Shown: in pieces, positions 20,906 through 32,723 of the stretch
Position numbering within the stretch: position 1 is the stretch's first letter
How the letters are laid out: every line of letters starts with the position of its first letter
Origin: Salvia splendens
Lineage: Eukaryota > Streptophyta > Magnoliopsida > Lamiales > Lamiaceae
Direction of reading: 5' to 3'
Length of the DNA: 64,000 bases
Assembly (NCBI RefSeq): GCF_004379255.2
Contig: NC_056033.1
Span: 35,428,719 to 35,492,718 of the forward strand
The notes under the pieces: model-generated
Seen by the model: only the letters and a program-made list of their open reading frames with translations
What the model was told of the DNA's origin: nothing
Database searches by the model: none
Position numbers and translations under genes: made by a program

Positions 20906-22142
20906 CACAATTCGATCACGTATACTCTAGAGTTCAGTATCGAATTTGAGGCATAAACTAGAGTGTAATCGTGAAGAGAAAATCCTGGCCGCTGACCGTG
21001 GCCTCGACTGGTTGTTTTGGAATTGGGAAAAACTCAATGCCTCACAATCGGATATTCCTCTGAAATTATAACCCTAAAATGGGTCAATTTTCGAAACTGA
21101 AATCTACTAAAATAATCTTTTCCGTGAGGCGTTTGAGCGTTTCACATTATTTTGCTGTACATACAAATACAACATGGAGAACAAACGGAGCATTCGTGAG
21201 AGGCATCAAAGTTCGAATTTTTAATGCAAAAATTGACAGTTAAAAAAATTAAGCAACTATTTATAATACCCATTTTATTCCACAAAAAAAGGGTTTCATA
21301 AATATATAGAAACTCATTTTATCATAAAATAAAAAAATATAATTATTTTTTAAAAATCAAAGAAAGCTGATACAATATTACCATTAGGGTGTGTATATAT
21401 AATGGACTTTGAATTTTTATATAGTGATTACAATTTTTATGAAATTATAATATTCGAATTCAATTTTAAATTTTGTGTTAGTTAAAATTAAACAATCGGT
21501 ATAGAATTGTATTATAATGCTAATTCTTTATTCAGTGAGTTAAAGGATTAACTAAAAATTGGCATTAATTTTGAATTGAATTATTTTTTTATTTTTAATT
21601 TATTTATATGTACAATAACATAATATAAACTAATTAGTAAATTAAGTTTTTGTGTGTGTGCATTGTAAGTGTAGTGTGCAATATATGAAGTCCTCTCCTG
21701 GCGGCCAAACTATCTCAAGATCTGAATATTAAGGGTGTGGATTGGGTATCAGAGAGAGGGCTGCAAGACGAGACGAGACGAGACGATCAGGATTTGGAGA
21801 TGATTGAGAGTGGGTATTAGAGCTTGAGCTTGAGCTTGAGGCTATCTCTATTTTATTTTTGCCAAACCCGAATAGTATCTCTAAAATAATCATGATCCAA
21901 AATTCGGTGTAGGTGATCAACGCCCTTTGCATGTCAATAACGATAAACACAATTGTTGCAGAAATAACGATCGAGATTAATTATTGGTAACAGTTGCAAG
22001 TTGCCAACATTAGAATCTGTGAAGTCACTTTAAACTAATTCTAAAAGTGAGAAATCAAGATTATGTGTATTGCAGATTCTAGTGTTAAATGTGTCAAAAT
22101 CCTGACAATTGGGTTGAGAGCTGGAATTTTAGAGGCGGTTAA
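20906..22142. other. AT-rich intergenic DNA with two short tandem repeats
   Basis: Upstream region of the minus-strand folate-receptor-like gene, then AT-rich sequence without a supported gene. Simple repeats of GACGA (about 21768-21784) and GAGCTT (about 21820-21841) are visible. Confidence 0.5.
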
Positions 22143-22496
22143 TGATACGATCATATCCCAATTATTTAGTTGCATATTTGATTTACCATATCTTTCCAAT
22201 TTATATTTAGATATTTGTTTCTTAGTCAATAAGTTAGGGTAGTAGTATTCTAGTATTATAAATAGGAGAGGTTACATCATTGTAGCAATTAAGAAATTAA
22301 TCAATGAATGAATGAAATAATTTCCCTAAACCTATCGTGTGTTCCAAGCAAATACTTTCGTATCTTTTGTTGGAGAGTGGAAGACGTCCACAAACCAGCA
22401 GAATCCGTGAACAATTCCGCGAGTTTGTCGTGTGGATTGATCGCTGTTCCGTCGAGAAGGAAGATCACGGAGTCGTTGCGGAGAACGTCCGTAACA
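22143..22496 (-). mobile_element. Solo LTR of a Gypsy-type element
   Basis: A 354-bp unit with ends TGATACGATC and CGTCCGTAACA, flanked by the exact 5-bp duplication GTTAA (22138-22142 and 22497-22501), with no internal region or partner LTR nearby. Its plus-strand ends resemble the minus-strand ends of the Gypsy LTR at 11691-12067 (TGATACGAAC...CCTTAACA), and both carry TATAAATAGG. Formed by LTR-LTR recombination. By the TG-to-CA reading and the TATA box the LTR runs left to right; the strand label is only nominal because no internal region remains. Confidence 0.85.
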
Positions 22497-22798
22497 GTTA
22501 ACGAAGATTAATTAGTAAAATTGAGCAGTTAATAATAATAATAATCAATTCAACAAAAATATAGTAAATCCGTAGTAATAAAAGTACTGGTAGATGCAAC
22601 TAGGGAAAGTGGTATTCAGAGTTTGGTACATGACAAACAACATCCAACTCATGAGACTGCATATGCTCATCTATATACAAAACTCATTAGCACACATACA
22701 TAGGAGTATATATACAAAACTTTCTCACACAAATATATCCCACACTCATGCAAAACACATAGGCATATCTAGAGAAGAGAAGAGAAGGTGGCAGTCTC

Positions 22799-23702
22799 TC
22801 AGAGGTCGTAGGGAGGAGGAGGGCTCTTTGGTCCCACACCGCTAGCCTTCTCAAATGAAAATGACGACCTGCGCTTGAATCGCCCTCCTCCTGCAATTTC
22901 AATATTTTACTTTTAATACCATACCAACAATTAATAATTATTTATCCAATTAATTAATTATACACGTACGTAACGTTCCACAGAGCTAATGTCTCCCTCA
23001 CTCCACTCCTAATAAAGTTATAGAGCCAAATAATTGCACCAACACGTCGGGCCCTTACATTATCAACTTATTATTATATTTTGAGTTATCATTATTGCCC
23101 TCCTACCTAGATTCAATGGATTCTTCTCGAACATCTCTCAGCCCTAAAGCATAGGGATCTATAATTTTAACATCTATGAGATGAGATTAAATTAGTGAAA
23201 AAAGAATATTACCGCCAAAAGGGGATACCGGTGGAGTGCTTCCGGCAGGGGAAACCGGTGGCGAGTCTTTCTGCGGCGGCTTCACGATCATTATACGCCT
23301 CGTCACTCTCGTTGCATCCTCACCTCCCATGTTGTTTTCAACTTCTGATTGATGAACCATCAGATTTTAGAAACTAGTTCACGCATATTCTCAAATCTAT
23401 TGAAAGCGATAAATTAAGCTGATATATACTCCAACACAAAAATGTTATCAACGCTACAAAAACAGAGCATCCGTTTCTATTTACTGATCATTTTTATCAC
23501 GATTGAAAGGCGTACGATTAAGGCGATCAGAAAATATTACTCTAATTAGGCGTAATTAAATTTTAGAGAATCATGATCTCGCCGTACCGTTGGCGGAGTT
23601 GGATGGAAAGCTAAAAGTAGGGTGTTTTCTGAGTTTTCCGAGGCCGGTATCCGGACGGGGACCGGCGACGGTGTCGTCCCAGAGGTGGTCAAGCAACCCC
23701 AT
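22799..23702 (-). CDS. DRM1-like: DRM/ARP dormancy-associated, auxin-repressed protein
   Basis: Three exons, 23702-23588, 23344-23213 and 22890-22799, give 339 bp or 112 residues with all phases matching. The N-terminus LLDHLWDDTVAGPRPDTGLG is the family hallmark. Residues about 50-60 contain VTRRIMIVK. A Pro/Ser-rich segment SPPVSPAGSTPPVSPF follows, then the basic block GRFKRRSSFSFEKASGVGP and the terminal SPPPPYDL. Length and order fit the DRM (auxin-repressed 12.5 kDa) family. These are small, largely disordered proteins whose transcripts rise in dormant buds and fall with auxin or growth; the biochemical role is unknown. A probable hAT-like repeat lies upstream in the promoter (from 23909). 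The gene looks intact. Confidence 0.9.
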
Positions 23703-23908
23703 TATTTGCAATTGCAAGTTTAGGCTACCAAGTCAATCATTGCTGCTATTTAAAAGTGATTGTTTGGAATGCCAGCCGTTGGATCAGATCTAGGATATGG
23801 CCGATCGATCAGCACGTGAGGAGTAGATAAGATCGAGGAGGGAAGTAAAAGCGCTGAATGCTAGCCGCCAACGTGGCGATATTTCATGAGCCGATGTGGA
23901 GCACGTCA

Positions 23909-24842
23909 CGCACTGTTTTAAAACCGGACCGGCTGGTTCTCTGGTCCGGTTTGCTCATTTATAACGTCAGCTAGTTGAGCTGTTTTAGATCAGAAAAACC
24001 GGCCTTGAACCGATTTTTTGAAAGTCGTCGAGAATATCCGGTGCTGCTATTATGAGATTCACTTGCCCACTGAAATTTTTTCTTCCCCTTCTCCAATAGA
24101 TCAAAAATATGCAGAGATCTAAAGTAGTGACGCACAAGATTGAGTGACAAAATAAGAGAATTGAAAAAAACATGGTAACTGATAGGAATATCTCAAACCA
24201 AGAAGGAAGTGAGGGGTTCAAAATGGAGATGGAGGGGGAGGGCAATTTTCTGACATGCGGCGGGTGTGGGGATTGAAAATAGGGTTTGGTATTTTAACAA
24301 AAGTAGTTATGTGACATATAGGTGGGTGGGAAAGGATTTACTAATTTATATTCTATTTTATCAAAATTATACTATGGCATGCTTTTATATTCAAGTAGTA
24401 GTATACTAGTACGTATTACATAGGGATTACGCTCGGATGAGTACTTTGAATTCTTTATTTTGAGTTTTATTTTATATAAAAATACATTATATATATTTTT
24501 ATACAGTGGCGGACGCAGAAAATGATATTAATAGGGGCTATATTTTTAAAATTTTATCAGAAAATTTATTTTTGAGTGATTTAAATTATTAACAGTGGCT
24601 TTTGTATAATGATTTGTATAAAATTTGGATAAATTTTTAAAATAGTTAGTAGAAAAGTATTAAAATATTCAATTCATTAGGGGCTTGTAGGGTGTATGCA
24701 AGTTCCGCCATTGTTTTTATGTAATAAATATATTATTACTACAGTATTTCGGTTCAACCAGTGATTCGATCCGTCCGACTAGTTAAACCGTGAACCGATA
24801 GCCTCATCGGTTCGCTTATCAGTTTGATTTTTAAAACATCAG
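23909..24842. mobile_element. Possible hAT-like element upstream of the DRM gene
   Basis: The left end CACTGTTTTAAAACCGGACC is matched in inverse by TTTTTAAAACATCAG at about 24826-24841. Both flanks are rich in CGGTTC/GAACCG palindromic pieces typical of subterminal repeats. I could not find a convincing 8-bp duplication, so boundaries are tentative. It would contain the MITE at 24504. Confidence 0.35.
24504..24713. mobile_element. hAT-type MITE (210 bp)
   Basis: Ends CAGTGGCGGACGCAG and AAGTTCCGCCATTG are inverted repeats, flanked by TTTTTATA (24496-24503) and TTTTTATG (24714-24721), a 7/8 match to an 8-bp duplication. AT-rich interior with no ORF. Confidence 0.8.
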
Positions 24843-25059
24843 AGTCGGTCACGTGACTTTTTATTAAGGATATTAGAATTATTATGGCTTATTAATTAAC
24901 ACTACGTTCATTAGTAAATCTGAAAAGGCAAGGCCCAATCATTTATCTTTCAATTAGAAAAAATACAAAACAAACTTAACACTTATCTTGTGAGTATAAA
25001 AATTGCAAGGTGGATTACAGAGAAGTATAGATACCAAGATTTAGGACTATGAGTGGTCT

Positions 25060-25354
25060 TAAAACATGTCATCTAGGTCCAATCCAAAATACGGTTGGAG
25101 GAAATAAACACAGTCGAGTATCTAATATGGAGGCCCAGCCCAATATGATTGGGCTTTAAAAATTGAAAAGTTACAATTACAAATTATTCGTTGTATTGGA
25201 ATAAAGTATCGATATTTTATTACGCTTCAGCATCTATAGATATAGAGAGAAGAAGAGAGAGAATTGGTAAAGTACTTATACATGAACGGTGCAAATAGAA
25301 TGCCAGCGGTAGTAAACAATTAGTCAAACTGAGTTCAATTAGGTCATCCGAGCA
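25060..25354 (+). promoter_or_regulatory. Upstream region of the GET2-like gene
   Basis: Contains GGCCCAGCCCAAT followed by an inverted ATTGGGCTTT (25131-25158). This is a pair of site II (TGGGCY) motifs, common in promoters of housekeeping plant genes. A GA-rich tract at 25240-25262 is probably in the 5' untranslated region. Confidence 0.5.
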
Positions 25355-26787
25355 ATGGCAGCTACAGGGGGATCCATCCATCTCGCCAGGGAGGCACGCC
25401 GACGTCGTATCATGGAGCGAGGATCTGACCGCCTCGCCCTAATCTCCGGCCGTATCCAGTCCCTGCCGCCAGACCCCGACCAATTCATTTCTTCCCCTGC
25501 TGCCATTGGTATATTCTCTATATTTTGTTCATTTTGAATTACTTGATTTTGAGCCGGAATTTGGTGCAATTTTTCGCTCAGGCTTTGTCTTTTTGTTGTT
25601 TTGGAGACATACCTATGATGCTGCTGCGTTTGCTTGGTCTATAAGGGTTTTAATTTGGCTGTAGTTATGTTTTATCGATTTAGGATTGGTCTAGTATTAA
25701 ATTTAGCAAGGTCATAATGTAAACCGATGAGCTCTTTCTTTATTTCTTTGGGTTTTCCTCTGATCCATATAGATTCGGCTTGTTTTTTATTCCACTTCCC
25801 AGGGTAGATGAAAATCATGAATTCCGATTTACAAGCTCTTGTGTGTATTCATTGATTTATGAAATGGCACCGATTGGTGTTACTCTTTTCATTCCGACTT
25901 CCATATCTGGATACATGTATTTCAGTGTAAGCTGCTGCATATGGAAAAGAAAGCAAAGCACAGATAGACAGGGAGTTGTTGTATCAGCTTCTTTGTTTTA
26001 AGCTAATAATAATACTCTATTGATCATGATTTAGTATCATCATCAATCATCATTGTTACAATTTTAGCCTTCACAAATTGATGATTTCTCCATATTTGAA
26101 TTTGAGTTGCAACTTAGCAACTACTCCTATTTGAATGTCTTTGCTTCTTACCCTATTGATATTTCAGATTCTACTCAACAAGAAGAGGCAGCCTCTAATT
26201 CATTGCTACCAAATGATAATGATGAATCTGCTCTCTCTGACCTCACGGTGGAGCCTCCTCCACTCAACAGCTATAATGGCAGCACCATTCCATCTGAATC
26301 AGTGGCCTTGCATGATAGTACCAACGAAGAACCCTCTCAAATCCCATCATCCGCACAACAAAGACCTGTACAAGATCGCCAACGTGAGCATACCCTGTTT
26401 ACACCCGACCAAATTAGATTGGCAGTTGCAGCTTCAGAGAATACTCGTATGTTTTGCTCTATAGCAGCTGCTGTTTTAGTAATCGCATCATTTGTGGGAG
26501 TTCCTGTAGTTGGCCTCCGAGGCATCATGCTTTTCAGACCCTTTTATCTGCTTTTGTTAACGAACATAACCGTTGTACTTGGTCGCCTTATTGTGGGATC
26601 GCGAGGTGTTGAATCGAGAACGAGAAGGAGGAGTTATGCTGGTGGGAATGATTTGGCTGATCAACTGGGGAGAGCTCTGGAGTTGGGGCTGCTAATGCAG
26701 AAGATTGTTGGAGCAGTGTCTATGGACTTTAGTATCTATGCAGTCGTGCTCGTTTTTGGTCTCTCAGTAGTACAAATACTTGTGTGA
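25355..26787 (+). CDS. GET2-like: GET2/CAML-like ER membrane receptor for tail-anchored proteins
   Basis: Two exons, 25355-25508 and 26168-26787 (TGCCATTG|GTATAT and TTTCAG|ATTCTA), give 257 residues. Residues 15-30 (RRRRIMERGSDRLALI) form a positively charged helix start like the Get3-binding motif at the N-terminus of yeast Get2 and mammalian CAML. A polar, disordered linker follows (about 40-130). Three hydrophobic helices at about 146-168, 173-194 and 236-257 complete the Get2/CAML plan. In the GET pathway this subunit, with Get1/WRB, recruits the Get3 ATPase and inserts tail-anchored proteins into the ER. Identification rests on the basic motif plus three C-terminal helices, not on close identity, since this family is poorly conserved. 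The CDS is intact. The open stretch before 26168 is intron. Confidence 0.8.
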
Positions 26788-27252
26788 CGTGATTATGCCG
26801 ATAAAACTGTAACATCAAATTCTTTTGCTAATTGTATTGTCTTCATTTCGTTTTTTTCTTATCATTATAAATCTAATTTTCAGTGTTTTCGATTCTATGC
26901 AAAAACATAAATTACAACAATTGAAAATAATTGTTACAAATACTAGACACAAAATAAACAAGAGATTATGTGAAGAAGAAATATTATATATGGAGAAAAG
27001 TAGTACGTAAATTTATGGTTAATCTGGTCAATGATAATAGTGGCCTAAAGTAGGCTGTGATAAACCTATAAAGCCGAAGGCAATAAAGCAAAAATTAGAG
27101 AGAAATCACAAAATATATAGGGACAATAGAAACCACGAAATCAACCCGTAGCACGTTAAAATAAAGGCAGGACTTGCACATCCCACTGTATGAAGAGAAA
27201 GAGAAACATATCTATAAAGTCAAGCTCACCATACTAAAATCCACACTTAATT
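26788..27252. other. Intergenic sequence downstream of the GET2-like gene
   Basis: Probable 3' untranslated and AT-rich intergenic sequence. No gene or repeat that I can support. Confidence 0.5.
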
Positions 27253-27670
27253 CTATATGCAAGCTCCAGTAAATCTTGATAATGTCCAAGGATCCAACTC
27301 CTAATGATCCTGAATCCTACCAATAGCTTATTCAGGGACGAAGCCACATTGGAGCCTGGGGGCTACTTGGCCCCTCAGCTATTGAAATTATTAGTATATA
27401 TATGCTATTGAAAAGATAAAGATTGTGAGTAGCACAGTTGGTTTCAGTTCAGATCAGTGTCCTATATGCAAGCTCCAGTAAATCTTGATAATGTCCAAGG
27501 ATCCAACTCCTAATGATCCTGAATCCTACCAATAGCTCATTCAGGGACGAAGCCACATTGGAGCCTGGGGGCCACTGGGCCCCTCAGCTATTGAAATTAT
27601 TAGTATATATATGCTATTGAAAAGATAAAGATTGTGAGTAGCACAGTTGGTTTCAGTTTAGATCAGTGTC
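27253..27670. repeat. 209-bp tandem duplication that includes the left end of a hAT element
   Basis: Two near-identical copies, about 27253-27461 and 27462-27670, share the same order of sequence including the hAT left end CAGGGACGAAGCC (27333 and 27542). They differ at a few bases, for example AGCTTATT versus AGCTCATT just before the end. The duplication took in host flank plus terminus, so it arose after insertion. Confidence 0.88.
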
Positions 27671-28305
27671 CTTGCTTAGCCGATTTCGAATCCCACAGCC
27701 TGCAATCGGTCTTTTTTTATCCTTTGCATAATTTTCTTACATTTTTATGCTCCCAAGTTCTACATTTTTATGCTCCCAAGTTCGACTCCCCTTGAGCCTA
27801 AAAATCAATTTTTTTCCTTGCTTAATTTTCTTACACTCTTATGTCTAGGAGTTCGTTTTATGTTCCCAAAGTTCAATTCATTTTGTCACAAATAATTTTT
27901 TAGCACTTTTTATTTCCAATAATTTGTTTTATTTTCTTACAGTATATTTTTATGTATCCAAGTTCAAATCCTTCCACCTATAAATCAAAAAAAAATTTCT
28001 TGTTTTATTTTCTTACATTTTTATGTCTATTAGTTTTACTCTCACTGCTATTTTATTTGCATATATCCAACTTTTAATTTTATATTATAATTTACTTGCA
28101 CCTTGTTTTATAACGATAGTAAGTATATAGAATATTTCTAGTTTCTATTACGCATTCTCTCATTTTTTTTCCTCTCATTATTCATCTACTACTATATCTT
28201 TTGCAATTCCCCATTGCTTATGCTACAAAAATTTTCGGCGATGCCAACACTAAAAAATACTTAAGCCTTGGGCCCCCCCAAAATAAAGTTTTTGGCTTCG
28301 TCACT
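27542..28305. mobile_element. hAT-type non-autonomous element
   Basis: Ends CAGGGACGAAGCCA and TTGGCTTCGTCACTG are inverted repeats. The exact 8-bp duplication AGCTCATT flanks it (27534-27541 and 28306-28313). The interior is AT-rich with repeated TTTTATGCTCCCAAGTTC-like motifs (27747-27965) and no transposase. Confidence 0.88.
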
Positions 28306-28551
28306 GAGCTCATTTCATTCAATTTTTCAAGTATTTCTTTCTCTAGCATTTACCATCACTATATTATTTTTTCATTAAATTCTGATTTTTTGCTGCCATA
28401 GACCAAAGTAGTATTTTTCTTTCTTAAAATTATAGTATATATAACAGTATAAAAGTTAATAAACATGTTAATTATTAATAATGGTTAGAAACTTCGTAAA
28501 AAATAACACTGTGAGAACAATGCGACATATTGAATTATAGATACTACAAAT

Positions 28552-29215
28552 TAGGGGTGGAATACGGATATCGGGTATTGGGTTTAACCGTACCCGACCC
28601 AATACCCGGCGGGTATTGGATACCCAAAATCTAATTTTATGGGATTGGATATGAGATTGGGTATTGAAATTTAAGATAAAACGGGTATTGGGTAACCCGA
28701 ATGGGTATCGGGTATTACCCGAATATCCAATTTATCATTTAAAGCATTTTTTAAATTAGGTTTAGCCATTTTGGGGTTTCAAGAGTTGGGCTAATTTATT
28801 TACTAATTACTGGTTGTTTCTACAGTTTAATTAAATCCGTAACTTTTATTATTTTACTTACATATTGCATAACCAATCCCTATAAATATAATCGTATACT
28901 TTAAAATAAAATTGACCCATTTTTTTTGTATTTTTATACTACAAAATAAATGCAACATTAAAGATATTAGTCAGTTTAAATATTTCTATATGGATATTAA
29001 TATATAAAATTAATTTTTTTTATTAGTTATTAACACATTTAAAGAGTTGGGTATTTGGGTATCCGATACGTCGGGTATGGATACCTGGGGCGGGTATTGG
29101 AATACCCGAAAATATATCGGGTCGAGTTTTGGGTAGACATTTTGGATGGTTTTTGGGTTTGGGTACCCGTTTTTTTCGGGTTGGGTATCCACAGATACCC
29201 GTATTCCCACCCCTA
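28552..29215. mobile_element. hAT-type MITE with GGGTATTGGGTA-rich ends
   Basis: Ends TAGGGGTGGAATACGG and CCCGTATTCCCACCCCTA are inverted repeats. Flanks CTACAAAT (28544-28551) and CTATAAAT (29216-29223) match at 7 of 8 positions. Both termini are packed with GGGTAT/ATACCC motifs, a common hAT subterminal pattern. Short open stretches here are by-products. Confidence 0.85.
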
Positions 29216-29788
29216 CTATAAATTGAGGAAAAAATTATAGTAGTATTTAAAAAGAGGAATGGTGTATTGTTAGAAAATCAAGGAAATTATGTTAATAACT
29301 GTTTGATGGAGTAGTTATTTAGTTTTTTAAATCTAACTGTTGGTAATGAAATGCGTTTTGATTATTCAATCAGATTACTGATAAACTAAATTCTTGTAGT
29401 GTGCGTTCGGCATCACGAAATTCAGGGCTTCAAATTGAAATTGAAATTGAAATTGAAATTGAAATTGAAGCTTCCAATTCCAATTCCACTGTTCGACAAT
29501 ATAAAAATACGTTGAATTGAAATTGAATACCAATTCCACACTTTTCAATTTGACGGATTCAATTCCATATCTCAACAAAAAAATTCTACAGTAATTCAAT
29601 TCCACGTAAAGCGGGTCAAATTTTATAAAAAGCGCGGATTTTTTCCCGGGTTAAAATACAAAACGGGTCATATAAAAAGGAGAAAATTGATCATTTCTCC
29701 CCTTTCTCCCTCTCTCTTCGCGTGCCCTAGCCCCTCTCCTCTCTCTAGATCTCTCTCAAACTGTGATGCGCCCCCGCTTCATCTCTAA

Positions 29789-31532
29789 GAGCATCCATAA
29801 CCGTGCTCTTGCCAGCGGCACGGTCGTGAGCCCGACCCCACTTTTTCTGCCTGATCTCTGGCAAGAGCACAACACCTACAGTTGTGCTCTTCCGCAAGGA
29901 CGAGCACAATTAATTTAAAATTCAATTACACAAAAACATTTCCATAATACTAAAATTCATTAAAAAACCACAATAAATATTACAAATTACAAATAAAATA
30001 AAAAAGACATAATTAAAATCCTAAAAATTTAAAATTACATAATTAAAATCCTAAAAATTAAAAATTACATAATTAAACTCCTAAAAATAAAAAATTACAT
30101 GATTATTGGCTAATATTACCCGAGGAAGACTACGCATCCGGCGGCACCAACCCCAATTGTTTTTTGAGACCCAATATCATGTCCTCGTGCGTTTGAAGTT
30201 GTGTGGGGGTCATAGTTGACCTATCGGCCATATTGAGTTGGGCCAAAAGGGTCCACAACGAGTTGTTCGGGGGTGGAGGTGGAACATAGGGTGCGGGTTC
30301 GGGGGCGGGGGCCGATGGAGTCGCGGAGCGCCGGCGGTCGGCCGCCACCTTCTTCCTTCCTTGCGGTCGGCGTTGGGAACCGCTTGGTCCGGCGTCGGGG
30401 CTACCCAAGTTAGCTCCGGCGAGTTGGCTAGCCACTTCTTCGGAGCCGGAGTCGGATAGGGATACCGACCTTGACCGTTTGGAGGAGCCGCTAGAGGAGG
30501 ATGTTACGCCTCCCATATACCTCGGGTGGAACCGCGTTTCCTGCCAAACGTTGAGGTACTTGAATGACTTTCCGTTCAAGGATTGGTATGTGCTCAGCGC
30601 GGCAGTGATGATGTCGACCTCGCTCCGGCCGCTCCCGGCATTCCCCGACTCCTGGAGGAAATAGCCATTGAACTTGCCAATTTCTTCGTTGGCTCGGCCG
30701 ATGCAGTTGCGCACCATACTCTCGTTGCGCTCGATCGTTCCCGGCGGCCGGTTTGCATTGTACCGGCGAGAGACGCGCCACCAAAAGTGATCGCCGGATT
30801 GGTTCGTGCCAACCGCCGCATCTTCGGAGATTTCGAAGTACGCCTTGAACAATTTATCCATCTCCGCCGGAGTGTACGGTGTGCGGACACCGGCGCGAGT
30901 AGGAGGAGTCGGAGTTTGGGAAGGGGCGGTCGACCTAGGCTCCGGTGTCCACCCGTATCGCCCTTCGGAGGCACCTTGGTCGTCGATTGGGTATGGCCGG
31001 TAGCCACCCGGAACGGCCGAATCTTGGGTGAGAGGAGGGGCCGAATATTCCGTTTCCGGACTAGGAAACGGTTGTCCCCCGAACCATTGGGGGTTCCAAC
31101 CGTGAGAGGGCGGGTTGTCATCGCCTTGGCCGGACATTGTTAGGGTATGAGAAAATGAAGATGAAAATGGATATGGGAGAATGAAGATGAGAATGGATAT
31201 TGGAGAATGAAGATGAGAATTGTGTAGTTTGATGTGAATTTTTGGGTGTGAAAGTGGGGGTATTTATAGATGAAAGTGTGTATTTTTGGGGGGAAAAAAA
31301 TAAAAATAAAAAATAAAAAAAGTGCAAAAAACGGTAATAAACTGTTATAATTTTTTTGGGAAGTGAATTTTTTTTTTTATCGGTTTTTTTAATTAAAAAC
31401 CGATTTTAAATAAATAAAATTTTTTTTTGAAGGCAACGGCTATGCCGTTGCTCAATCCCGTGCCGCCACGTCAGCTGCTCGATGGCGCGGCGCGAGCGGT
31501 GGTGGCGACCGTCGCCACCGTTGCGGATGCTC
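29789..31532 (-). mobile_element. PIF/Harbinger element carrying only the Myb/SANT-like ORF
   Basis: Ends GAGCATCCATAACCGTG and (inverse) GAGCATCCGCAACGGTG, with exact TAA duplications at 29786-29788 and 31533-31535, the PIF/Harbinger target signature. The 1,744-bp element holds one 335-codon ORF on the minus strand and has no room for a DDE transposase. A TATAAATA motif at about 31260-31267 (minus strand) lies upstream of the ORF. Confidence 0.9.
30130..31137 (-). CDS. Harbinger-type Myb/SANT-like (trihelix) DNA-binding protein
   Basis: 335 codons, intact. Residues 1-80 are Pro/Gly/Ser-rich. Residues about 83-205 form a Myb/SANT-like unit, with tryptophans in FWWRVSRRYNANRP and the later YLNVWQETRFHPRY typical of ORF1 proteins of plant PIF/Harbinger elements (often mis-annotated as glutathione S-transferase T3-like). 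The C-terminus has an RPQGRKKVAADRRRS basic stretch and a final amphipathic segment. In full Harbinger elements this protein helps bring the transposase to the ends and into the nucleus. Here it is alone in its element, so it would have to work with a transposase made elsewhere. Confidence 0.8.
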   Translation of the reverse strand: MSGQGDDNPPSHGWNPQWFGGQPFPSPETEYSAPPLTQDSAVPGGYRPYPIDDQGASEGRYGWTPEPRSTAPSQTPTPPTRAGVRTPYTPAEMDKLFKAYFEISEDAAVGTNQSGDHFWWRVSRRYNANRPPGTIERNESMVRNCIGRANEEIGKFNGYFLQESGNAGSGRSEVDIITAALSTYQSLNGKSFKYLNVWQETRFHPRYMGGVTSSSSGSSKRSRSVSLSDSGSEEVASQLAGANLGSPDAGPSGSQRRPQGRKKVAADRRRSATPSAPAPEPAPYVPPPPPNNSLWTLLAQLNMADRSTMTPTQLQTHEDMILGLKKQLGLVPPDA

Positions 31533-31553
31533 TAATGATCGATTGATTATAAT

Positions 31554-32723
31554 CAGGTAATGATCCAAATTTCTCCCCATCTTTTTTGTTTAAATTTCAT
31601 CTTTCTCTTCATATATCAATGTTGGTTCTTTCTTTTTTTCCTCGATACCACTACATATATAGATATGCTGGCTAGTTATTTTTCAATGCCAGATTGATGT
31701 AATTATTGATTGTGTGGTAGTATGGTGGTGGTTAGCTATTGCAGTATTGACGTATAAGTTGTTCCATTTTTTTGCTGATAAAAAATTGATCGATTTGTGG
31801 TAAACACATTCGATGTGTTTCACAAATTTCCCCTTATTTGTGTACAAAACACAATTATAAGCTATAAATGAGCATAAAGTTTCATGCTTTGAGAATTACT
31901 ATTTCTTAAACTGCATCAAATGATTGGAATTCAGTCACATAAGGCAGCCCCTTCATGGAACACAATATCAAAGTTTGAAAAGAAACAACCAAAGGCTTAA
32001 ATAGTTTTTTTTGTCTTATATTGCATATATGGAGTAGTTATTATCCTGTAACCTTTTCCAGCATGTTAGCTTCTTTTATGAATTCATTTGCAGTTATTTA
32101 TATGTAAGCAATCTGTTGTGTTAAACTTGATCATGGTTTCTTGAAGATGTTTGACAAATTTATTGTCTATCTAATCATTGTTATGAAATTATACTGTAGA
32201 GCTGCTATATTGTAAGCTATGCAGAGATCACATTGGGCTTAAAGAAGTGGCATAATTGGTCCATCGCTTTGCTTATGCACAATTATACTCAAATTTGACA
32301 TCTCTATGTTCTGGTAATTAGTCACTTATTTGGACCAGTTGATTTGATACACCATAATATTGTGTGTTAATCTGAAAGTGCATGTCTAATAGTAGTACTC
32401 ATTTTTAGTGTTGTTTTTCTAGTGGTTATCGTTGGAAAAATTTCAGGACTCAGTTTCTGATTTTGGTTTGGTTTTGCAGTTGTATATTCTATCTAGCAAG
32501 AGGAGATTCTGAAATATCTGACCAAGTGACAAATATATAAAGACAGTGATATGAGGACAAACATGACTCTGGTTTATTGGAGACTCTTAAAGATGGAGAG
32601 AATAGGACCATACGCGTGTATAATTATCTTGTATTTGAATTATATAGACAGACACATCATAGAGATTAATTATCATTGCTTATTATTTTATTAATAGCAT
32701 TTGTTTTTATGATATTATTATAG
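31554..32723. other. Interior of the candidate outer element, no supported ORF
   Basis: AT-rich, intron-like sequence following the donor at 31554. A possible acceptor TTTTGCAG at 32474-32481 precedes a short exon-like stretch. No coding potential recognised. Confidence 0.35.
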
